Positions 56,721 through 64,000 of a stretch of 64,000 nucleotides of DNA are shown here, one piece after another. The position numbers were made by a program, and so were the translations under genes. Location: NCBI GenBank assembly GCA_022315425.1, contig JAIUPT010000040.1, positions 62,001 through 126,000 on the forward strand. The letters are read 5' to 3'. This DNA is from Pseudevernia furfuracea (lineage: Eukaryota; Ascomycota; Lecanoromycetes; Lecanorales; Parmeliaceae). The notes under the pieces were generated by a model. That model had not been told where the DNA came from. It searched no databases and worked only from the letters and a program-made list of their open reading frames with translations. Position 1 is the stretch's first letter. The number at the start of each line of letters is the position of its first letter.

Positions 56721-59700
56721 ATGAACGAAGAAATATATTGTGCCTTGTGTGGAGTTCCTTTCGATGTATGGGCTAATCTATATCGAAATGGCTTTGTCAA
56801 AGACGAGGATGTCGAATGGACTAAATATTTCATTGCTCGTAAGTCCATGCGCGGGTTGTTTTGATTCATCATGGCTAATTTAGGCGCTGCTGTAGTGAGA
56901 AAAGCCGAAGCTACAGGGGCAGCGGGCAAGGCCGTTTGGTTCTTGTCCAGTGTTGGTGAGACTGATAGCTCCACGAGCTTCGAAGGCCTTCTCCCTCCTC
57001 CAGACTATGATGCTCGGTCGCAGAAGTTGGGAGAAAATAATGCAGCAGATTCATACTCCTTTTCCCGTGCCTCAGCTTACTGCAAACGGTGAGTTCCACT
57101 CCTTCTAGCTTAGGCCCGTCCTCTTGCTGTTCAAGAGCTAATTATCCGTAAGGAGCGATAATGAAGAAGTTATATACCCAATGCATCCAGCCTGCTGGCA
57201 AATCTTCCTACAAGTTCATGCCTCACTCTCGCCACAAAATCCGCTGAACCCGGACTTGAAAAAGCTGGGCCAAACATTTTCGAATTCGGAACGTGCAGAA
57301 AGTAAACGTGGCCTAGTACCAGAGTGGGCTGGAGATTACGCTGGTCCAGAACAATTCTGGGAAGATGGCTGGACATGGAGCGAAGATCTCGACGCGTCTG
57401 TTGTTGCAGGTTTGCTCGAAGAACGTCCTGAGTGGGACTTCCTTGCGTTCAATCCAGATAGCCTTAAGGAGTTTGATCAGTTGATGCTAGACCCTCCATT
57501 GTCCCCATCGTCCACCACATCACATGTTCTCTTTCGTCCTGGTCTTGGTGGGCCGGATATCTTCTCTCGCCTGCCCGAGGAATTACTTGCAGAAATCGTT
57601 TCTTTCCTGCCTACTATCTCGACACAGAGCGTACGCCTCGCTTCAAGAACTATGGCATCAACTCATCTGAGTGCCAAATTTTGGCGTTCTAGATTTGCCT
57701 ATCCCAATGAGTTATGCCATATTCGACTACCTACAGAGCTCTTACGGGGAAGTCAGATAGGCACCTCATCTATAGATTGGCGGGAGCTCTACGACAGACT
57801 ACTCCACCCGAAGCCTAGCGATGAGTGTAGATGGTGGCAGAATCGAAAAAGAATTGTTTCTCTAAACTCCAAGCTCGTCCAGATGATACTATCAGAAGAC
57901 TCAGCAGGGCAGACAGAGCTTGAATCCTCACATGATCTAGTGTGTCCTTACTTAATCACATGTCCGGACCAAAACATTGCAAACACCGTTTCAGCACTTC
58001 TGCCAACTTCAACAGCCTATACCATTTTCACCACATTCAGGCCTGGAAAGAGAACCCAGTTCCTCACGGGTATAGCTTTCATTGAAGCTAGCAGTACTCA
58101 GAAACTCGGGTTCAATGAACATGAAAGCGCAGAATCTACTACTATTACTAGCTCCGAACATCTAAGAGGCTTCGAGGTCGCGCTGACGGCTGAGGGTATC
58201 GTAGGAGTTACTGCCATCATTCGTAAGAACGACGGCACAAACAGAGAAAAGTCGTTTGGCGCTCTTGGAGGAAAAGTTGGGCATGGACTGCTACTCCCTG
58301 CTGATGACGGTAGTGTCCTTGGTCTGAGTATCAGCCTAGCAAGTGTGAGTCCGGGTAACATTGTTATAAGCTTTGTTGAGGCTGAGTTTTTCACAGAACC
58401 GCCGCATTGTCGCTATGGGACTCCTTGTAAAACAAAACCCGGTGTCAAGACTGAGTCAAGACATCCTTAGCCGAAGCCTGTGGTACCCTGACTTACCTCC
58501 TAGTGACATGATTTCGACCCCAGTCATTGGCCAAAGTCGTAGGGAAACTCGTTTCTCCTACAGGTGTCATACATCCCTTGGAATTAGCATTGAAGCTGCG
58601 GCTTACTTGGAGCAGATAGATGCTCATGTTGACACCGAGTCTCGGATCCATGGCTTCCGTTTGCGTTTCAAGGATAGAGATCCTACGCCTACAGATTGGA
58701 TCCCTGGTAAGGCTATTCCATACCTTATTGACGGGCCCGGCGGCGAGAGGATGCTTGGAATGGAAGTCATATGGTCAGACGAGACCCAAATTTCTGGTTT
58801 CAATGTTCGTTGCATTGCACTCTCGGATACATCCGACGGAGCTGATACATTTTAGCTAGTAACAAATCGACGACTTGCAAATTTCACGACAGCACTCATT
58901 ACAAGTAATGATTTACATATCGAGCAGTGCAAAATCAAAGATAAAGGTTCTGTCGCAGGCATATTCGGAGAAACAGAGGTAAGTGGCACTAAGCTTTGCA
59001 CACAATAAGGATCTATATCAAAATTTGAATGACTCGTAGGTCACCGAGGGAAGACAGGGACCATACCGGAACTTCGGGCTACTCTGTAGCTCGGATCAAG
59101 ATTCTGATGACTGGGAGAGCAGTCGGTCGACGCTCGTCGAAGACAAACGTGAATTCGATGATTACATGAATCTCTATGTATCACACTTTCCGCCTAAATC
59201 GGCCTTTCGGCTTGGCGAACTTAATGGTACGCAACCAAACCATGGATTTATCAATATACTAGACTTCAGGAAAAGTATCAAGTCGATAACGGCGTGCCTG
59301 GGCTCCCAAAAATCCGGCCTTGCTCCGTTTTCCAGCAGTCTTGTAGGTTTGAAGATTGAGTACCGCCAAAGTCCATCTCCAGCGTCTCTATTAGGTAGAT
59401 GTGAGAAGCTTGGCCCGTCTTTCTACATGAATGATGATGATCACATCATCAAAGTTGAGCTCCGGTTCATGGCAACCGATTCGATGAAAGAAGCGACAAC
59501 AATAAACGAGGTGGTCTTTACCACCCAACAAGATATGATCAAAGGCTTCAGAGGCAACGAGATTATCGGTTCAGGTAGTCAGGGTGATAACCAAGTGGTG
59601 TTAGGTTCAAGCTCTTGCCTTGAATTAATCGGTCTAGCATGGTCATTTGACTTGAGAGGGGATCTAGCCGCAGACCACGGAATCCAAGCAGTCTACGCTC

Positions 59701-60952
59701 GACCCCAAGCACCTGAAGGCTCGCATTCCGAACTGATCAACATCCAGAAGGTCCTCTATCCTTCTCTCGTTGGGATCCATGATCTCCCACCATTCATCCA
59801 GCCACGCCCGATTCCCGCCAAAAAAGGCAAGGTCTACGCTATTATCCCACTTCTTCTTCATTCACTTTGTCACATAATCTCAATCCGGGTCTTCTTCAAC
59901 GCTTTTCTCCAGGGCTTCACCTTTACTCTCTCGAATGGAAAAACGCAATCGATTGGCAATCTCCTCGGCCCATACGAGGATTTCGCAATTGGAGAAAACC
60001 AATACATCTACAGAATCTCCATCTTTCAGCGCCACCAAAACGACATACGTACACAGCTCCCTGGCGATGTCCTAGCGGTCGAAGCCATCCGCTTCAGCGT
60101 CGTCAAATGGATCGACGGTAAAGCATGTACAAGACACAGCCCTCGATGCGGAGCCTCCAAGTCCTTTGGCCCCTTCACGAACGAGCAGCGCGGTCTATGG
60201 GGGGACAAATGGGGTGGGAGCGCAAATTGGGACGGATGTTTCCCGCTCAGAGAAACCCGGATCGACATCCAGCCCGGGACATCGTTTGCCGGAGTATATG
60301 TCGAGTCTTCAAACACGCATGTGCGGGGAATGGGTATCTTAGTCTCGGATCAAGACGGGTTGCCTGAAGACGTCAGGCCTCTCTTTGCACGGCCGTTGAA
60401 AACTGCCACGGCAACGATCAAAGACACGTCGCCGGAAAAGTCTCTGACGAGAAAAGATAGTGACAAAGCACCCTACCTCGGCATGTCAACCCCATCTACA
60501 TTTCTACCTCTTCAGATGTTCGGTCGCAAAGAAGGTACCTATCGCACCTGGTGTCCCGCACCCGCATCCATCTCCAAAGTAATAATCTATCGCCACCAAA
60601 CCTGGGGCAGAGTCGTCGTCATCGGCTTGGAGTTCGTGTCGAGAGCCGAAAGCGGTAACAACACGCTATTAGGACATCGGACTTTATGGATGGAGCATGC
60701 GATTGAGATCAAAGTGAGAGAAGGAGAAGAGGTGGTGGGGTTTGCATTAGACGGACAGTATGGTGAAGGTCAGGGGTTTGAGAGCGTCAAATTGATTACT
60801 GGTGGCATTGACGGTAAAAAGAAGACTGTTGGTTTCTACGCCCATGTTGCGGTGAGTGCTCGCAGAGTCCTCATCGCTACCCGTTCTTGTTCTGATGAAT
60901 CAACGTCTAGGAGTTCATTGAAGGTATTGGAATCCTGCAAGAGGGCGTGTAG
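56721..60952 (+). CDS. Large F-box protein with C-terminal repeated beta-rich domains
   Basis: Seven exons (56721-56838, 56884-57088, 57153-58344, 58397-58804, 58856-58978, 59040-60851, 60911-60952) keep frame for 1299 residues. The N-terminus has a CxxC pair (YCALCGVPFDVW) typical of big fungal F-box proteins often labelled DUF7600. The F-box lies near residue 245 (IFSRLPEELLAEIVSFLPTI). Beyond it come beta-rich stretches with repeated Trp/Gly patterns (YPDLPPSDMISTPVIGQSRR; LIGLAWSFDLRGD; GMGILVSDQDGLPEDVRPLF), which look like sugar-binding-type folds but are not firmly identified. The fourth intron (58805-58855) uses donor GTTCGT and removes a TAG; the last (60852-60910) replaces a spurious long tail by EFIEGIGILQEGV. 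It probably recruits an unknown substrate to an SCF ubiquitin ligase. Confidence 0.82.
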
Positions 60953-61710
60953 TAGACCCCTTCTGAATAAATACACAACCATTGTGTCGTCTCTCTGCAC
61001 CCTTGAGAGTACTCCGATGCAAACAATTTATCTCTGCTTAATCCTCCCTCCTATTCTCACCTTCTGCCTGCCCCTGTTACCTCATTCTTTACATCATCAT
61101 GTCTATGTCATTCCGCTCACTAATCTCCCCAGTACGACAACGCGAAACGTGCATGACACCACTTTACATACTACGAAACAAGCTTTCTCCATCCCCATTA
61201 ATGAGTAGGCAAGGAAGCTCTGCGACTAAAGTAGGCAAAAGCCCTGTAGCGAAGGATTCTGGAGCTGAGAGTTCTAGACTTTACTCTAGAGGATGCTTGA
61301 ACACTATGAATGACTCTGATATATATATATATTCTACATAGAGGGTGGTGGGTGGCTGTTTGCGGTGGTTTTATGGGAGGGTGACGGATTTATCGGATTT
61401 TAAGGGTGGTGCGGATCCCGGTAGAAACGAGTATCAGCCTTATCTTTTTTCGCTGCAGGCTTACGTAGCTGAACAAGCCATCTCGCGTCGTCGACCAAAG
61501 AAAATGCCGCCCGCTTGCACAGCCTACAGTGATGGACCAGACCCCAGATCAAACAGCCTACAGTGATGGACCAGACCCCAGATCAAGGAACAAGGCTCTC
61601 AGTTGTCTACATTCCGCCTTCCCACAGGCCGACTTCAGACACAGAAGGACAAATCGTCCCATTCCTCCTGTATCAGCAAGTTCCCGGTTCCTGTAAGCGG
61701 GGTGCAAAAG
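60953..61710. other. Intergenic region with a 34-base tandem duplication
   Basis: No gene is supported. A perfect duplication of 34 bases (start ACAGCCTACAGTG) occupies 61519-61586, and a TA-dinucleotide run lies at about 61319-61332. Confidence 0.5.
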
Positions 61711-64000
61711 ATGGGGTCCCTTCCAGACGCAAACAGTCTGAGAATCTTGTCTATTGATGAAGGCGGCATCAAGGGCTATATCGCATTGCTCATCATGAAA
61801 AGAATCTTTAACGCTATGAGGGTAGAGGCCAAGAAGCAGGGGATCGATCTCGCTGATGAGCCGAGGCCTTGCGATGTGTTCGATCTCATTGTGGGCACGT
61901 CTATAGGGGGCCTAATCGCTGTCATGCTTGATAGGCTCCATATGATCGTTGATGAATGTATCCAACAGTACGAAATTCTGGGATCCCGTGTCTTCGGGAA
62001 ACGGCAGTGGGGTGGTCCAGCGAAAAGACTTGTTAAAGGAATGCTCAGTTCCACGTTCTATGAGACCGAGACGCTTCAGGCAGCTATCAAATCGGTTTTA
62101 GATGTGCGAAAGATGGAGGTTCAGGAAGATTTTAAGGAGAAAGACCCAATCTGTAAAACGTGAGAACGAGAACAGTCACTATGTAGTCCTAAGGCTAATC
62201 AATGCAGCATGATTTGCGTGACTCGATCAAAGATATTCAAGCCTGACGTTCTCCGGAGTTACGAATCGGAACATTCAACGCAAACAAACTACAAATGCAC
62301 AATTTGGGAAGCTGCGAGCGCCACGACAGCTGCCCCCATGTTTTTTGAGGTCGTGAAGTTCAAGGCTGATGAAGAAACCTGGTGTGACGGTGAATTACAT
62401 CGTAACAATCCTATCAACGTAGCCCTTGCAGAGCGTGAACTCGAGACTAACTGAAAGAATAAGCCCATCGGTTATGTTCTCAGTCTTGGGACAGGCGCTC
62501 CCCAGATCAAGGAGGTTTTCGATAATCTTGCAAAATTCGTTAAAGGCTTTATCGAAATTATGACCGACGCGAAGAAGATTGCCGATGAATTTGCTATGTC
62601 CAAGGATGGTCGAGAGCTGGCTGACTCTTGGTGATACTTCCGCTTCAGTGTCGTTCAGGATATGGAGACTTTGCAGATGGACGAATTTCAAGAAATAGAG
62701 CGCATGAAATCCCTGACGACTTATTATTTCAGCAAGGTTGTAAGCGGTAATGAAGTTGAACGATGTGCGAAATCTTTGTTATGACCAGATCAAAATTGTT
62801 AATGTAGCATCATAGCGTAGCGACAGTCGCGATGTTGTTAAGTATAATTGCAGGGCAAGAGAAGATCAAAGACAAATCAGAGCTTTTACCGTCTCGTAAT
62901 TGCCTTCACTTTGTCGACCGAGTAACGTACCATCGAAAGCTTCATCATTTCTTCGATTCCAGGATTCAGGGTTCACAGAGGTTCGTACTCCGGGGTCTAA
63001 GAGGTATAGGGTGAGTCAAATGGCTAGAATTTATCGTGAGAGGCTCTGACTGCTGTAAAGGAAGACTCAAATAGCGCTGAACTTCGCCCGGTCGATGCGA
63101 TCTAGATTCTCGGTCTTTTGGGTCCGAGCTGACAGTCTTGCAAATTTTCTCGATGACTTCTCCCAGATAATAAACCAGCTTGAGCCCTCAAATATCCACT
63201 TGAGCCCCTTTCAAGATCGTCCTCTTTTGGCTCGGAACGTCACTACTAGGCTGGAAAAGGACTCAAGTTCGTGGCTTCTTATACTGGATAATGCCGATAA
63301 TTACGACCTCTTTGTTAGAACAGCAGGGGTGGGAAATGCGATCAGCAATTATGTCCCGAAAGAAGGCCGAGTCCTCATCACCACACGAGACCCTCGATTC
63401 CAAGGTTCGGTAACCGCCGCCAAAGATGGTTTGCATGTCAAGCCAATGGATACAAGCGAGGCTAGGGATCTATTCATGAGATCAATTCCGCTTCACCTTG
63501 CCAGCCAAAGCTCCCCAGCCATGGTGAATGAGCTGTTGGATTTACTCGGCAACCTGCCGCTAGCTTTAGCTCAAGCTGCCGCCAATATTGCCGACCAGCA
63601 GCGTCCAGTGCAAAACTACATTGCTGCTTATCGCGAAAAGCGAAATAGACCGCTGCTGATGAAGGAACCTGCACTGGATTTAGAGACACAGGATACCAGA
63701 ACAAGTCGTCAATCTATACTAGCGACCTACGAAATCTCGTTCGAAGACCTTGAACGAGACCATCAATTGTCCGCTCGCTGTCTCAACTATTTTGGGTTTT
63801 TCCATTGGCAGAAAATACCGGAATCTTGTATTCGCGCTCTGCCGGGACTCAAAGAACTTGACGACGAGTCTTTCCGTAATACGATTAAACATCTCCTTCA
63901 TTTATCTATGATAGAAGAAATTCCAAGCCGTGACGGCAGCGAGTACTCTGTTCACCCTGTCATACATGAGAGGATATCGAATCGACTGTCTGGCGAAGAG
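61711..64000 (+). pseudogene. Patatin-like phospholipase / NB-ARC NLR gene with nonsense codons (continues past the window)
   Basis: From the ATG at 61711: a patatin domain with LRILSIDEGGIKGY (normally DGGG; Glu replaces the second Gly), the nucleophile elbow GTSIGG, and after a 46-base intron the dyad region WCDGELHRNNP. The same frame then has TGA at 62452-62454 and again at 62632-62634, both inside otherwise conserved sequence (KPIGYVLSLGTG; YFRFSVVQDMETLQMDEFQE). After a poorly defined linker, the NB-ARC domain starts (FVDRVTYHRKL), with P-loop LRGIGKTQIAL (split by a 50-base intron at 63011-63060), Walker B SWLLILDNAD, ITTRDPRF and GNLPLALAQAA; it stays open to the window end. Such NLRs act in fungal non-self recognition and cell death. 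It looks like a recently inactivated copy, unless the NB-ARC half is expressed alone. Confidence 0.8.

Noticed and set aside
1..64000. CRISPR arrays, rRNA genes or a biosynthetic gene cluster
   Set aside because: No spaced identical repeats, no rRNA-like sequence and no backbone enzyme (PKS, NRPS, terpene synthase) were seen; the two P450 loci alone do not make a cluster.

Overview
The window is nuclear DNA of a filamentous ascomycete (Pezizomycotina). The evidence is short 48-110 base introns with GT..AG ends and CTRAY-like branch sites, small secreted cysteine-rich proteins, a CYP53 P450, fungal F-box and NLR genes, and widely spaced genes separated by microsatellite-rich DNA. I cannot place it to genus. 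Most genes had to be assembled by hand from exons; splice sites are predictions, supported by frame continuity and family similarity.

Layout. 0-12 kb is gene-poor accessory DNA: the end of an unknown gene, a frameshifted small secreted cysteine-rich gene (2.1-2.4 kb), an aldo/keto reductase (3.1-4.1 kb), an NLR ghost (4.7-5.5 kb), an apparently intact small secreted protein (6.1-6.5 kb), a decaying tandem pair of small Cys proteins (8.7-9.4 kb), a small membrane protein and a Cys-rich protein (11.2 kb). 12.3-14.7 kb holds a CorA-type transporter. 15.06-17.64 kb is bounded by long inverted repeats and contains a dead secreted-protein gene. 17.9-28.9 kb is the conserved core: a thioredoxin-fold protein, LSM2, PSO2/SNM1, two cell-surface proteins, a broken Cys-rich gene and a polytopic membrane protein. 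29.5 kb is a coding relic; 30.8 kb an exonuclease-like gene whose 3' end is tandemly duplicated; 34.7-36.9 kb a PHO84-type phosphate transporter flanked by long low-complexity stretches. 39.7-41.5 kb is an F-box ghost, 43.8-45.3 kb a P450 ghost, 46.6-48.4 kb an intact CYP53 benzoate hydroxylase-type P450. 51.7-55.0 kb encodes a 1049-residue secreted protein with a NucA/NucB-like nuclease domain, 56.7-61.0 kb a 1299-residue F-box protein, and from 61.7 kb to the edge runs a patatin/NB-ARC NLR with at least two nonsense codons.

The genes do not form one pathway or an obvious biosynthetic cluster. The clearest theme is turnover: about nine decayed genes (secreted proteins, NLRs, F-box, P450) lie among intact housekeeping genes, the pattern expected of fast-evolving accessory families. 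The NLR and secreted-protein ghosts and the inverted-repeat segment are the most unusual parts.
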